NCBI GenBank assembly: GCA_046350055.1
Contig: JAXMBC010000001.1
Coordinates: forward strand, 2,666,001-2,730,000
From: JAEUIE01 sp046350055
GTDB taxonomy: Bacteria > Planctomycetota > Planctomycetia > Gemmatales > HRBIN36
DNA length: 64,000 nt
Direction of reading: 5' to 3'
How positions within the stretch are numbered: position 1 is the stretch's first letter; the number at the start of each line of letters is the position of its first letter. The notes beneath the pieces are model-generated. The model searched no databases. It had not been told where the DNA came from and was given only the letters and a program-made list of their open reading frames with translations. Made by a program: the position numbers and the translations under genes. This document shows positions 1-9,373 of this stretch, one piece after another.

Positions 1-1166
1 GGTACTACTATCGACCAACAGTCTGTCTTGATATCGATGTCATCACACCTCACTTTTTCTGCAGGCCAGCATACGGTCACTACTACTTCGGCGATTACTA
101 TGCCACCAGTTATCTGAGCATCGGCATCACTCCCTGGTTCAACTTCACGTATGCTCGAGGCAGCCGGTTCTACTCCTCCGACTTCAGCTACTACGAATGT
201 CATTATCGGCGCACGAATCCTCGCTGGGGCATCGAAGTTCGAGTCGGGTATGAACGGTATCGTGACAATGTGAATCTCCGTCCGGCTCGCACGTATGTGA
301 ATCAGCAGACAGTGATCAACAACATCACGATCAATAACAACAAGACGACCATCATCAATAACAACACCAATAACCTTGCCCTGGCCAAGCCAATCAAGAC
401 CTACACGGCAAACATGGCTAAGGACAACAACGCTCCCATGAAGTTTGAGAAAATCAACGATACGCAGGCTCGCAACTTCAGCAAGACTGCTGTCGAGACT
501 CGCAACCTGACCCAGGAGCGTGCTAAGGTCGAACGCAATCTGGCGGCCGCTGCCAAGACGGGTAGCACGGCAGGTGGTAGTACTGCCATTCGCAATGTGA
601 CGATGCCGAAATCTCCGATCCTTTCGAAGATGTCGTCCAATAATACCGTGGAAACGGGCAAGACCAACGTGGGCGGTATCGGTGGCAACGTCACTCGCAC
701 CCCACCCGCTCTGCCAGGTGGATCCTCAACTGCTGGCAAGGTGGCTGGCACCACCGGTACAGCAGGGGCAGGTACCAAAACTGGTCCTATCACCGGTGGC
801 ACTGGTGCCGGTAGCAAAACAATGGGTGGCAGTACTGGTTCAGGCTCGACAGGCACCGTTGGTGCTGGCAGCAAGGTTGGCGGAACGGGATCAACTGCTG
901 GCAGCAAGACAGGTGAGTCAGGCTCCACTGGCACTAAAACGAGCGGTGGATCTTCGACAGGTAGCTCTGGTACAGGCAGCAAGGTCGGTGGATCGTCCAG
1001 CACTGGCTCGGGTAGCAAAGTGGGCGGCTCGACAGGCAGTTCCGGAGCAGGAAGCAAGTCCGGCGGAAGCTCCAGCGGCAGCGGATCACCAAGCAAAGGC
1101 TCGGGTGGTTCCAGCAGCTCGGGCAGCTCCGGTGGAAACAGCAAGAAAGATAAGGACAAGCCGTAA
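1..1166 (+). CDS. Tyr-rich / Gly-Ser-rich hypothetical protein, 5' partial
   Basis: The frame is open from the first bases of the window (codons start at base 3), so the true start lies upstream; the GTG at 270 is only an internal codon. The first 90 or so residues are strongly Tyr/Arg-rich (YYFGDYY, FYSSDFSYY) with no domain I recognise. An Asn/Ile-rich stretch follows (about 300-380), then a charged linker. From about 715 the protein is a Gly/Ser/Thr tail in which GSK or GTK units recur roughly every 10-15 residues, ending KKDKDKP. Such composition suggests an exported or surface protein, but any signal peptide is outside the window. Function unknown. The stop is followed by a strong hairpin shared with the convergent secA-like gene. 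Confidence 0.7.
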   Translation, partial: YYYRPTVCLDIDVITPHFFCRPAYGHYYFGDYYATSYLSIGITPWFNFTYARGSRFYSSDFSYYECHYRRTNPRWGIEVRVGYERYRDNVNLRPARTYVNQQTVINNITINNNKTTIINNNTNNLALAKPIKTYTANMAKDNNAPMKFEKINDTQARNFSKTAVETRNLTQERAKVERNLAAAAKTGSTAGGSTAIRNVTMPKSPILSKMSSNNTVETGKTNVGGIGGNVTRTPPALPGGSSTAGKVAGTTGTAGAGTKTGPITGGTGAGSKTMGGSTGSGSTGTVGAGSKVGGTGSTAGSKTGESGSTGTKTSGGSSTGSSGTGSKVGGSSSTGSGSKVGGSTGSSGAGSKSGGSSSGSGSPSKGSGGSSSSGSSGGNSKKDKDKP

Positions 1167-1183
1167 GCTGTATAACCTGATGC

Positions 1184-1210
1184 AAGAGCCTGCCCCTAGG
1201 GCAGGCTCTT
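1184..1210. terminator. Bidirectional terminator hairpin
   Basis: A perfect 12-bp stem, AAGAGCCTGCCC (1184-1195) pairing with GGGCAGGCTCTT (1199-1210), encloses a 3-nt loop. It lies between the stops of two convergent genes, and each strand ends the stem in a short T run, so it probably serves both. Confidence 0.8.
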
Positions 1211-1213
1211 TGC

Positions 1214-3175
1214 TTAATCCACATACGGATCAGCACCCAGCTCTTTGAGAATCTCCTGCCGCTGTTTCTCGTAGACCATCAGATCGACACGCTGCTTGTA
1301 GTGCTTGCGTTCCATCTTGTGCTGGGCCTGCTCGAAGAGCTTCTGATAGGATTGCCAGTCACGCTGGCCACCTTTTTGCCCCATCGCCTTCAGCTGTTCA
1401 TACCGCTCCTGCCCCAGGGCTTCGAGCAGTTCATCCTCGAAGCAGAGGTAGAACTGGCAACTACCCGGATCACCCTGGCGACCGGAGCGGCCTGCCAGCT
1501 GGCGGTCGACACGTCGGGCATCGTGGCGTTCTGTACCGATAACATGCAAACCGCCTGCTTCTGCCACCCCTTTGCCCAGCTTGATGTCAGTGCCGCGGCC
1601 AGCCATGTTGGTAGCGATAGTAACCGCACCAGGCTGACCGGCACGGGAGACTACCTGGGCTTCCGTCTCATGCTGTCGGGCGTTAATGACTTCATGCTTG
1701 ATGTCCAGAGCGGTAAGCTTGCTGCTGAGCCGCTCTGACTTCTCGACGGAACGGGTGCCAATGAGCACCGCACGGCCCTGTGCTACCAGTTGCTTAACTT
1801 CCTGGGCAACATGGTCAAATTTCGCTTCTTCGGTGGGAAAGACTTTATCCGGCCACTGCTGGCGGATCATGGGACGGTTGGTCGGGATGGCCACGACAGG
1901 CAGTTTGTAGACGCGGGCGAACTCTCGTTCATTGGGATGAGCCGTTCCCGTCATACCGCCGAGCTTCTTGTAGAGCTTGAAGTAGGCCTGAAAAGTGACC
2001 TGGGCAGCATGATCGCTGGGCATGGTGATCTGAACACCTTCCTTCGCTTCCACTGCCTGGTGCAGTCCCTCGCGCCAGTGGCGATCGGGCATGCGTCGCC
2101 CGGTGTACTCGTCGATGATCACGATCTTCTCTTCGTGGATCATGTAGTGCTGATCTTTGCGGTAACGGAAGTGGGCAAAGAGCGCCTTCTCTACTGCTTC
2201 AAAGAGCTTGTCCATTGCTTTGGAATGCTCGCCCGTCGGCGGGTTGCTGTAACGGCAGAGGTGTCGGCCTGCTTCAGTCAGTTCCACTTTTCCCTTCTTC
2301 AGGTCCACAGTGAAATGCTCTTCATAACGCGACTGCCTGGCAATCTTGTCTGCCCAGTAATAGACCACTGCTTCTTCTGGAGAGGTGGGGCGACTGGCAG
2401 TACTAATGATGAGTGGCGTGCGGGCTTCATCGATCAGGATACTGTCCGCCTCATCGACTATGGCATAGTAGAAGTCACGCTGGGTATTGCTGTCGGTCTG
2501 GCGGCGGATCTCAGCGTTGCCACCATCGGGATCCCAGGCCTGAAAGAAGGGAATGCCCATGGCATTGTTCTGCCCGCGCACCCGCAGCCGGTCACGCAGG
2601 AAGTCAAACCCGAACTCCGATGCCATGCCGTAGGTGATGTCCTGCCGGTATGCAGTGTAACGCTTGTCGTCAGGCATCTTCATCTGCAGGACACCAGCAG
2701 TCACGCCCAGAAGATTGAAGATGGGAAGGTTCAGTTCATAATCACGCTTGGCCAGGTAATCGTTCACCGTCGCAACATGCACACCCTTGCTGGTCAGGGC
2801 ATTGAGATACGTAGGCAGCGAAGCAGTGAGTGTCTTGCCTTCACCTGTCGCCAGTTCTGCGAGGGCACCATAATGCATGACAATGCCGCCGGCGAGCTGC
2901 ACATCGTACGGACGCATGTTGACAGTCCGCTTGGCAGCAACGCAAGCGAGTGCAAAGGCCTCAGGCAGCAGCTTGTCCAGATTCTCGCCACCACGCGCCC
3001 GGCCCCGCAGTTTCTGGCTGGTCGACCGGATCTCCTCCTCACTCAACTTCTCATACTCACTTTCCCACGCGCGGATAGCATTGATCTGTAACGCAGCCTT
3101 GCTGAAACGCCGCTGCGACTTCGAGCCGAAGAACTGCCGAAACTGATGTATGACTTGTAATCCGAGGCGGCTCAT
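1214..3175 (-). CDS. SecA-like preprotein translocase ATPase, short form
   Basis: DEAD-type SecA ATPase. The order is N-terminal motor NBD1 with Walker A ATGEGKT, then the DEAD-type box VDEADSILIDEA, a preprotein cross-linking region, the GGMTGTA motif, and NBD2 with GRGTDIKLG and GRSGRQGDPGS. After NBD2 only one long helix-like segment remains (ERKHYKQRVDLMVYEKQR) before the end. Typical SecA has about 830-900 residues; this has 653, so the helical wing domain, two-helix finger and Cys-rich zinc tail are absent. I chose the ATG at 3175 because AAGGA lies 5 nt upstream; the frame also extends to 3229. It may be an accessory SecA-like protein with a full SecA elsewhere. Family assignment is sure; export activity is not. 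Confidence 0.88.
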   Translation of the reverse strand: MSRLGLQVIHQFRQFFGSKSQRRFSKAALQINAIRAWESEYEKLSEEEIRSTSQKLRGRARGGENLDKLLPEAFALACVAAKRTVNMRPYDVQLAGGIVMHYGALAELATGEGKTLTASLPTYLNALTSKGVHVATVNDYLAKRDYELNLPIFNLLGVTAGVLQMKMPDDKRYTAYRQDITYGMASEFGFDFLRDRLRVRGQNNAMGIPFFQAWDPDGGNAEIRRQTDSNTQRDFYYAIVDEADSILIDEARTPLIISTASRPTSPEEAVVYYWADKIARQSRYEEHFTVDLKKGKVELTEAGRHLCRYSNPPTGEHSKAMDKLFEAVEKALFAHFRYRKDQHYMIHEEKIVIIDEYTGRRMPDRHWREGLHQAVEAKEGVQITMPSDHAAQVTFQAYFKLYKKLGGMTGTAHPNEREFARVYKLPVVAIPTNRPMIRQQWPDKVFPTEEAKFDHVAQEVKQLVAQGRAVLIGTRSVEKSERLSSKLTALDIKHEVINARQHETEAQVVSRAGQPGAVTIATNMAGRGTDIKLGKGVAEAGGLHVIGTERHDARRVDRQLAGRSGRQGDPGSCQFYLCFEDELLEALGQERYEQLKAMGQKGGQRDWQSYQKLFEQAQHKMERKHYKQRVDLMVYEKQRQEILKELGADPYVD

Positions 3176-3370
3176 AACCATCCTTGTAGACACACAGATA
3201 CTGGCGGACATTGTATAGGAGAACAACATGGTGGGTGCTTGCTTTGCAGCACATCATGACCAATAACACTGCTTTCTGTGAAGCTGGGTAAGCTTAGTCG
3301 TTGACAACTTCCCCGACACACTCCAAGATAGCGACCTCCCTTGAATGTCCGAGACTTGCGAACCTCAGTC

Positions 3371-4846
3371 ATGCCTCTATCCTTCGACATCCTGATTGTT
3401 GGCGCTGGTCTTTCGGGCATCGGGGCGGGCTACCATGTGCAGTCGCAGTGCCCGCGCCATCGCTATGCCATCCTGGAAGCCCGCGAATCCATGGGAGGTA
3501 CCTGGGACCTGTTCCGCTACCCGGGTATCCGCTCCGATTCCGACATGTATACGCTAGGCTATCCTTTCTTCCCCTGGGAAGAAGGCAAAGCTATTGCTGA
3601 TGGCCCCGCAATCCTCCATTACATCCGTCGTACCGCTGCACACTTCGGAATCGACCAGCATATCCGTTATCAACAGCGGGTAGTGAAAGCGGCATGGTCA
3701 TCTGCTGATGCGCAATGGACCGTAGATGTCGAAGCAGGACCTGATCGCACACTGAAGCAGTACAGCTGCCGTTATCTATATCTGTGTGCCGGATACTACG
3801 ACTATAGTGCGGGTTATTCACCTTCATTCACGGGCATTGAACGATTCCAGGGCCGCGTTGTGCATCCCCAGAAATGGACGAGCGACATTGACTATGCCGG
3901 CAAGCGGGTTGTTGTCATAGGCAGCGGTGCCACCGCAGTGACGCTGGTCCCTGAAATGGCGAAGACCGCTGCACATGTGACCATGCTACAGCGAACGCCG
4001 ACCTACATCGCCAGGCTACCCAGCCAGGATAAGTTCGCCAACCGCCTGCGCCGCTGGTTGCCCAGCCAGACCGCGTTCAATGTCGCCCGCTGGAAAAACG
4101 TCCTGCACAGTATGCTCTTCTACCAGGTGGCTCGTCGTGCACCAGACGTCATGAAGTGGCTGCTGAAAAAAGGAGTGCAGGCCGGGGTTGGTGCCACATG
4201 CGATATGCGTCACTTCACGCCTCCCTACAACCCATGGGATCAAAGGCTTTGCGTCGTGCCCGATGGCGACCTGTTTGTGACGCTCAAGGCAGGTCGTGCC
4301 TCGATCGTGACCGATCAGATTGACACGTTCACTGAGACTGGAATAGCATTGCGTTCCGGCCAGCATCTGGATGCTGACCTTGTCGTCACCGCCACCGGGC
4401 TGAAACTCAAGCTCATGGGTGGCATGGAACTTATCGTCGATGGAAACGCAGTGAAACTCAGCGACTGTCATGTTTACAAAGGCATGATGCTGAGCAACGT
4501 GCCCAACCTGGCCTTCGCGGTAGGCTACACCAATGCCTCCTGGACACTGAAGGCAGACTTGAGCAGCCGCTACTTCTGTCGCCTGATCAAGTACATGGAA
4601 CAACGAGGCTACGTACAGTGCAGGCCCAGGGTCAAAGGCGCCTTGCTGGACGAGCCATTGATCGATTTCAGTTCGGGTTATGTTCAGCGTGACCTGGCCT
4701 CACTGCCCCGACAGGGGAACCGCAGGCCGTGGAAGCTCTACCAGAACTATCTGCTCGACCTGATGACCCTCGGCTACCGTTCCGTCTCGGACAACATGGA
4801 ATTTGTGAAGAGCAGCCAGAAGACGGGGACGAGAAGCCAAGAATAG
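3371..4846 (+). CDS. Flavin-containing monooxygenase (Baeyer-Villiger type)
   Basis: FAD- and NADPH-dependent monooxygenase of about 491 residues. An N-terminal Rossmann motif GAGLSGIG binds FAD. The Baeyer-Villiger fingerprint FxGxxxHxxxW is present as FQGRVVHPQKW, followed directly by a second nucleotide-binding motif VIGSGATA for NADPH. A conserved ATG motif (TATGLKL) lies in the C-terminal half. Family members oxidise ketones to esters or oxidise N/S atoms; the substrate cannot be told. The ATG at 3371 (MPLSFDILIVGAG) places the Rossmann fold where family members have it; an ATG at 3341 would add 10 residues. Neither has a clear Shine-Dalgarno site. It stands alone, divergent from secA-like. 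Confidence 0.85.
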   Translation: MPLSFDILIVGAGLSGIGAGYHVQSQCPRHRYAILEARESMGGTWDLFRYPGIRSDSDMYTLGYPFFPWEEGKAIADGPAILHYIRRTAAHFGIDQHIRYQQRVVKAAWSSADAQWTVDVEAGPDRTLKQYSCRYLYLCAGYYDYSAGYSPSFTGIERFQGRVVHPQKWTSDIDYAGKRVVVIGSGATAVTLVPEMAKTAAHVTMLQRTPTYIARLPSQDKFANRLRRWLPSQTAFNVARWKNVLHSMLFYQVARRAPDVMKWLLKKGVQAGVGATCDMRHFTPPYNPWDQRLCVVPDGDLFVTLKAGRASIVTDQIDTFTETGIALRSGQHLDADLVVTATGLKLKLMGGMELIVDGNAVKLSDCHVYKGMMLSNVPNLAFAVGYTNASWTLKADLSSRYFCRLIKYMEQRGYVQCRPRVKGALLDEPLIDFSSGYVQRDLASLPRQGNRRPWKLYQNYLLDLMTLGYRSVSDNMEFVKSSQKTGTRSQE

Positions 4847-4893
4847 ACCACGGTATGTAATCTGGCTAATGCTTCCTGGTATCACTGCTGCAC

Positions 4894-6105
4894 TTACTTC
4901 TTCCCCACGCAATACAGCATGCTGTCGCTGCGGAAGTAGAGGCGATTCGGCGTAATCGCAGGCGTACCCAGCATGTTCTCTGCACCCAGTGCGTTGGTGG
5001 CAATGATTTTGCCTTCCTTGTCTCCCGGTTCAAGCAGATAGCTGGTGCCTTCCTCATTAACCACCAGCAGCTTGCCCTGCAGTATCACCGGGCAGGCGGC
5101 GAAGTTGCCTTTGACTCGCTGCTGCCAGAGCTGATTACCCTCAAGAGCATGGAAACAGCTGATCACACCATTATTCGTCAGGGTGAAAAGCTTGTCCTCA
5201 TGCATGACCGGAGTGCAGTAGCCCAATCGCACCTTGGTCGTCTTCCAGACAACCTGCGGCGTGGTATCATCGGCACCTGGTTTGATCACTCCAAACTCAG
5301 CACCCGCTACGACGATCTTATCGCCCTGGATGACTGAGGGGCCCACAATGCCACCTGACATTTTGATTGTGTTGAAGTTCCATACCGATTGACCATAGGC
5401 AGCATCAATGGCATGCAGACCCTGATCGTCCTGATAGAGCACCAGCGAACGGTTGCCCTTGGTCATGACGGTGGGCGTGCTCCATGTGGAATCCTTGTTG
5501 AGATTGACTTTCCAGACGTCTTTGCCTGTTGCTTTGTTGATGCCCAGGTAGAACGATGCTTCCCCCGAATTCTGCATGGGAATGACGAGAGTATCACCAG
5601 CCAGGATGGGACTGGAAGCCATGCCCACCTGATTTGAAATAGTTGGATATTCCTGCGTCAGCGGGCGGTACCAGACCATATTGCCCTGATGATCGAAGCA
5701 GACGAGATCAGCCGTGGCAAAGAGTGCATAGACCCGTTCCTTATCCGCAGTAGGAGTTGGTGCAGCCATGGCCGACTTGGGATGACACTCCGTCCGACCG
5801 GTGGCCCAGAGCTGCCGTTCCCAGAGTTTCTTGCCTGTGACTCCATCGAACGCGAAAGTATGAAGTCTATCCTGCTTGTACCCCGAACTGGCAGTGACAA
5901 AGACTGTGTTACCGATGGCGATGGGACTAGCCGGCCCTTGACCGGGAAGAGGTGCTGTCCAGAGCAGGTTTTCTGTCTTGCTCCAGGTAAGTGGCACAGT
6001 GCTGCTCGCAGTGGCGGAACCTGAACCACGGTAGCCGGGCCAATCGGAGGCCAGTGCAGTGGTAAGCAGACAGAGTGCCATGATAGAAGAGTTGATTGCG
6101 CGCAT
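4894..6105 (-). CDS. Exported PQQ-type beta-propeller protein
   Basis: 403-residue secreted or periplasmic protein. An N-terminal signal peptide (about residues 1-20, ending ALAS) is followed by WPGYRGSGS, the usual opening of planctomycete PQQ-like propellers. Repeats with Gly-x-x-x-Trp strands recur (GKKLWERQLW, GKDVWKVNL, GQSVWNFN, GNQLWQQRV), consistent with a seven- or eight-bladed propeller. No catalytic quinoprotein residues are evident, so this is probably a structural or binding propeller rather than an alcohol dehydrogenase. It lies 60 bp downstream of another exported protein on the same strand and may be co-transcribed with it. Confidence 0.82.
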   Translation of the reverse strand: MRAINSSIMALCLLTTALASDWPGYRGSGSATASSTVPLTWSKTENLLWTAPLPGQGPASPIAIGNTVFVTASSGYKQDRLHTFAFDGVTGKKLWERQLWATGRTECHPKSAMAAPTPTADKERVYALFATADLVCFDHQGNMVWYRPLTQEYPTISNQVGMASSPILAGDTLVIPMQNSGEASFYLGINKATGKDVWKVNLNKDSTWSTPTVMTKGNRSLVLYQDDQGLHAIDAAYGQSVWNFNTIKMSGGIVGPSVIQGDKIVVAGAEFGVIKPGADDTTPQVVWKTTKVRLGYCTPVMHEDKLFTLTNNGVISCFHALEGNQLWQQRVKGNFAACPVILQGKLLVVNEEGTSYLLEPGDKEGKIIATNALGAENMLGTPAITPNRLYFRSDSMLYCVGKK

Positions 6106-6165
6106 GTTGTTCTCGTGTTATCGCCCCTCATGCATGAGTAGAGGAGTGGAATGAGAGGAAAGAGA

Positions 6166-7218
6166 TTACTTGATCGGTGCGGGCACTACTTCGAGTTTCA
6201 CCGCGGTGCCGAGGTTGTCGCAGACTCGCAATGCGAATTCCCAACTCTGAGCCCAGGATTCCTTCTGATCGTTCTGGCAGACCTTCACCATGATGAGGTT
6301 CTCGCCCGCCTTCAGTTCGCCCTGGCCGATGTACTGATCCATGTTGTCGCCATGGTGATACTCTTCGTGGGCGATGACCTCCTTGCCGTTGAGCCAGACC
6401 TTGATGGCGTTCAACGTGTTTGCCCGCAGATCTACCTTGGTAGGCTTGTCCACCTTCACGATGGTGACTGCATAAGCTATGGCTGACTTGTGTTTGCCAA
6501 TATCTTTGGCAAGGTTCATCTTGCCGTAGGGGTCGACACTGGTGATTTTCTTCCATTCGGTGGGTTTGTTGTCCTTGCCGGCCGGCTGCATCTTCCAGTC
6601 AAACTCTTTCTCAGGAGCGTAAGCGACAGCAAAGCCCTTCTCGCCCGTATTGTCGAACTGGCTGAGCACAGCCCAGTTGCGGATAAAACCGAAGTGAGCA
6701 GCGAGATCGACTTCATCTCCCAGAGCCTTCAGTTCTTTGGCAATCGCATCCACCTGGTCGCGATCTCGGGCACTGTTCAAGATCGCGCGGAGACCAGCCT
6801 TACGATCACCTTCTTTGGGCAGTTTCGCCAGGGCATCTGCCACAGCGTCACGGCGTAGTTCCAGGCTTGGATCGTTGAGAAATGAAGCAATGTACCTGGC
6901 CTTCGTTTCAGGATCGATCCTGCAAAGCCATTCATAAACCATGCGTCGGCTGCGTGGGGCGTTGCTCGTATCCTTCAGATAGCTGGTTAACAGTGCTACA
7001 TCGAGCTTGCGACCTGCGTTCAGTTCGTTTTCCACAATAGCATCGGCAGCAGTGCGAAGCCAATTGGCCCGGGTAGGATTGGCTGTGTCCAGTTCTTTCA
7101 GGATGGCAGGCAACCCAGCGGGGCCTTGCTTTACCCGCGATTGCCATGCAGCGCTATCGTCTGCAGACAAAACGCCAACGAATAAGCCTGTTGAAATAAC
7201 TATGCAGATGAATCGCAT
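6166..7218 (-). CDS. Exported hypothetical protein, HEAT-like plus carbohydrate-binding-like region
   Basis: 350 residues with a signal peptide (ISTGLFVGVLSADD). The N-terminal half is helical and contains a segment reading like HEAT-type repeats (DPSLELRRDAVADALAKL). The C-terminal half holds beta-sandwich-like sequence with IKVWLNGKEV and GENLIMVKVCQ, a pattern seen in galactose-binding-like domains of planctomycete secreted proteins. No catalytic motif is visible. The downstream neighbour on the same strand is the exported propeller 60 bp away, so both may act in the same periplasmic process. Function unknown. Confidence 0.7.
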   Translation of the reverse strand: MRFICIVISTGLFVGVLSADDSAAWQSRVKQGPAGLPAILKELDTANPTRANWLRTAADAIVENELNAGRKLDVALLTSYLKDTSNAPRSRRMVYEWLCRIDPETKARYIASFLNDPSLELRRDAVADALAKLPKEGDRKAGLRAILNSARDRDQVDAIAKELKALGDEVDLAAHFGFIRNWAVLSQFDNTGEKGFAVAYAPEKEFDWKMQPAGKDNKPTEWKKITSVDPYGKMNLAKDIGKHKSAIAYAVTIVKVDKPTKVDLRANTLNAIKVWLNGKEVIAHEEYHHGDNMDQYIGQGELKAGENLIMVKVCQNDQKESWAQSWEFALRVCDNLGTAVKLEVVPAPIK

Positions 7219-7255
7219 GATCTTCCCCTGTTTGCTGATGGCTGACTCCTGTCAA

Positions 7256-9373
7256 CTACCAGCCGAAGAGTTTCTTGAACCATTCGTATTTGGTGATGTC
7301 GAGGAATACTGTCGCCAGCATCAGCGTCAGCACCATGGCCAGACCAATGTAGGTAACGACCATGACCCATGTGTCGTTAAGCGGTTTACCACGGATCTTC
7401 TCGGCTAACAGCAGCACCATGTGGCCGCCATCCAGCACGGGAATGGGCAGAAAATTCACGATTGCCAGGTTGATGCTGATGACCGCCAGCAGGTGCAGGA
7501 GGTCAATCAATCCGATCTGGGCAACTCGATAGGTCATCTCAGCCAGGCCGAGCGGACCATTGAGCAGCTTAACAGAGATGCTGCCACGGATCAGGCTGTA
7601 GAGATTCAGATAGATGTTGCCGACGAAACGGTACGATTCTCTTGCACCGATGACCACAGCATCGAGTATGTTCTCCGCGACCCGCAGTTTCTGTTCCGGC
7701 TCGAGGATCAGTCCACGTGAGTAGTAATGCCATTCAGGCAGGTTCACCATTGTCACGTTTTCTATGGTGCGTTCTGTTCCAGACGCATCGGCTACGGTGA
7801 TCGTAAACTGAGTCGTCAGCGGCATGGGCTGCAGTTGAAAGAAGATACCGGGCCAGGAGATGCGGTCATCGAGTTCGAAATTATCCTTGAGTTTGGGTTC
7901 CTCATTCACAAAGGCCATCTTCTTGATCACGTCGCCTGGCTTGATACCCATCCTGGCTGCAGGGCAGTCAGGCATAACTCCTGCAACCGTATTGGTGACC
8001 TCATAGCTGAAGCCGAGTGCAGGAAACGGCATTGGCGGATTGCCCAGCGGCATCGACTCTATCCAGGTACCTCGGTTCTCCAGATCCTTAGCCGTGACGG
8101 TGATAGTAAACGTCTTGTCGCCACGCTTGAACAGAATATCGACGGGCTTGCCCAGGCGCACCATCTGGTGAACAAGATCGGGTAACTGCATCGGGTCAAC
8201 ATCGCTCTTTGCACCCACACCGATTATGACGTCACCAACTTGCAGATTTTTGGTAACAGCGGGGCGAAAGTCGGACAGAGAAACAATCGGACCCATGGTC
8301 ATGCGCAAGCCCAGTGAGTGAAACGTGGTTGGCTGCACGGGCACTTCCACCGTGGTGATCTGATCATCCACCTTACGCTTCACCTGGTAGATGAGTGGTT
8401 GATCGCGATAGCGATCTTCCACGAGCTGAATGTCATGTCCATTCTTCACCGGGATGAATGCCGATTCTTTTTCCGGTTTGATCGCAACAACCTCATCACG
8501 TGCCATGAACGCTGCCTGGCTGGCGGGACTGCCTTCAAACCCTGGTGACTTTCCCTTGGGCATGAAACGGGTTAAACGATTGCCCTGCGGTTGCGTCACA
8601 CCAATGGTCGGTCGTTTGTCGTACTTGCCCTTCCTGGGGATGACTTTCACAGTTCGTTCCTCACCAGAAGGCGTGCGGAACGTGATGGGAATCTCGGTGA
8701 CGTCCTGCCGGGAGAGGGCAGTGGTCATATTGAGATCGTTGTACCAGGGGTGCTGAATGCCTGCGACGCTGATGAGTTCTGAGCCTGCCTGCAACCCGGC
8801 CCGTTCGGCAGGAGAGCCGGGGGAGACAGTTCCAATCTTGCCCACCACTTCGTCCTTGCCGAAGAAGTAAACGATAATGAATAGTACCAGGCCCAGAATG
8901 ATATTCATGATGACGCCGGCCGAAATGATGAGCATCCGCTGGCCGACAGTCTTGTTCTTGTACGAATGCGGACTGCTCGAAACTTCCTGGGCATCCTGAC
9001 TTTTGTCGTTGGGGTCGTCCACCTGACCGAGCATCTTCACGTAGCCACCGATGGGAAACCAGGCGAGTCCGTAACTGGTCTCACCTCGTTTGAAACTGAG
9101 GCCCGGAATAAGTGGCCCAATACCCAGCGCAAAAGCTTCCACTTTCACGCCACACCACTTGGCAGCGAGGAAGTGGCCCAGTTCATGAATGAAGATCAAC
9201 AAGCCGATGCCAACGATAGCCATGCCGATGCTAAGCAGGGCACGCAGCGCTTCTTCAAAACTCATGCCGCGCAGCACGCCAAAGTAGATGGCCACGCCGA
9301 TGGCGATGGCGACGAGTATCTCGGTGATCGGCAGACTCTTTTTGACTGGTGCTGCCGGGGTTACGTTCGCCAA
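7256..9373 (-). CDS. rseP: RseP-type site-2 intramembrane metalloprotease with expanded PDZ region
   Basis: M50-family zinc protease that cleaves transmembrane substrates such as anti-sigma factors. The zinc-binding HELGH lies at residues 63-67 from the chosen start, in an N-terminal membrane helix; the C-terminal helix carries LDGGHMVLLL, supplying the third ligand. Between them are several PDZ-like segments (GSPAERAGLQAGSELISV, VMPDCPAARMGIKPGDVI). At about 705 residues it is longer than typical RseP (about 450) because of this periplasmic insert. The start is TTG at 9373 with AAGGAG 8 nt upstream; an in-frame TTG at 9397 lacks such a site. It overlaps the end of dxr, implying translational coupling. 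Confidence 0.92.
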   Translation of the reverse strand: MANVTPAAPVKKSLPITEILVAIAIGVAIYFGVLRGMSFEEALRALLSIGMAIVGIGLLIFIHELGHFLAAKWCGVKVEAFALGIGPLIPGLSFKRGETSYGLAWFPIGGYVKMLGQVDDPNDKSQDAQEVSSSPHSYKNKTVGQRMLIISAGVIMNIILGLVLFIIVYFFGKDEVVGKIGTVSPGSPAERAGLQAGSELISVAGIQHPWYNDLNMTTALSRQDVTEIPITFRTPSGEERTVKVIPRKGKYDKRPTIGVTQPQGNRLTRFMPKGKSPGFEGSPASQAAFMARDEVVAIKPEKESAFIPVKNGHDIQLVEDRYRDQPLIYQVKRKVDDQITTVEVPVQPTTFHSLGLRMTMGPIVSLSDFRPAVTKNLQVGDVIIGVGAKSDVDPMQLPDLVHQMVRLGKPVDILFKRGDKTFTITVTAKDLENRGTWIESMPLGNPPMPFPALGFSYEVTNTVAGVMPDCPAARMGIKPGDVIKKMAFVNEEPKLKDNFELDDRISWPGIFFQLQPMPLTTQFTITVADASGTERTIENVTMVNLPEWHYYSRGLILEPEQKLRVAENILDAVVIGARESYRFVGNIYLNLYSLIRGSISVKLLNGPLGLAEMTYRVAQIGLIDLLHLLAVISINLAIVNFLPIPVLDGGHMVLLLAEKIRGKPLNDTWVMVVTYIGLAMVLTLMLATVFLDITKYEWFKKLFGW

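Noticed and set aside
401..1159. Pro/Leu-rich open frame on the minus strand
   Set aside because: It is the reverse reading of the Gly/Ser tail gene; composition follows from that sequence and no start or domain supports it.
1790..3091. 433-codon plus-strand frame inside secA
   Set aside because: Antisense to a well-supported SecA-like gene; no domain.
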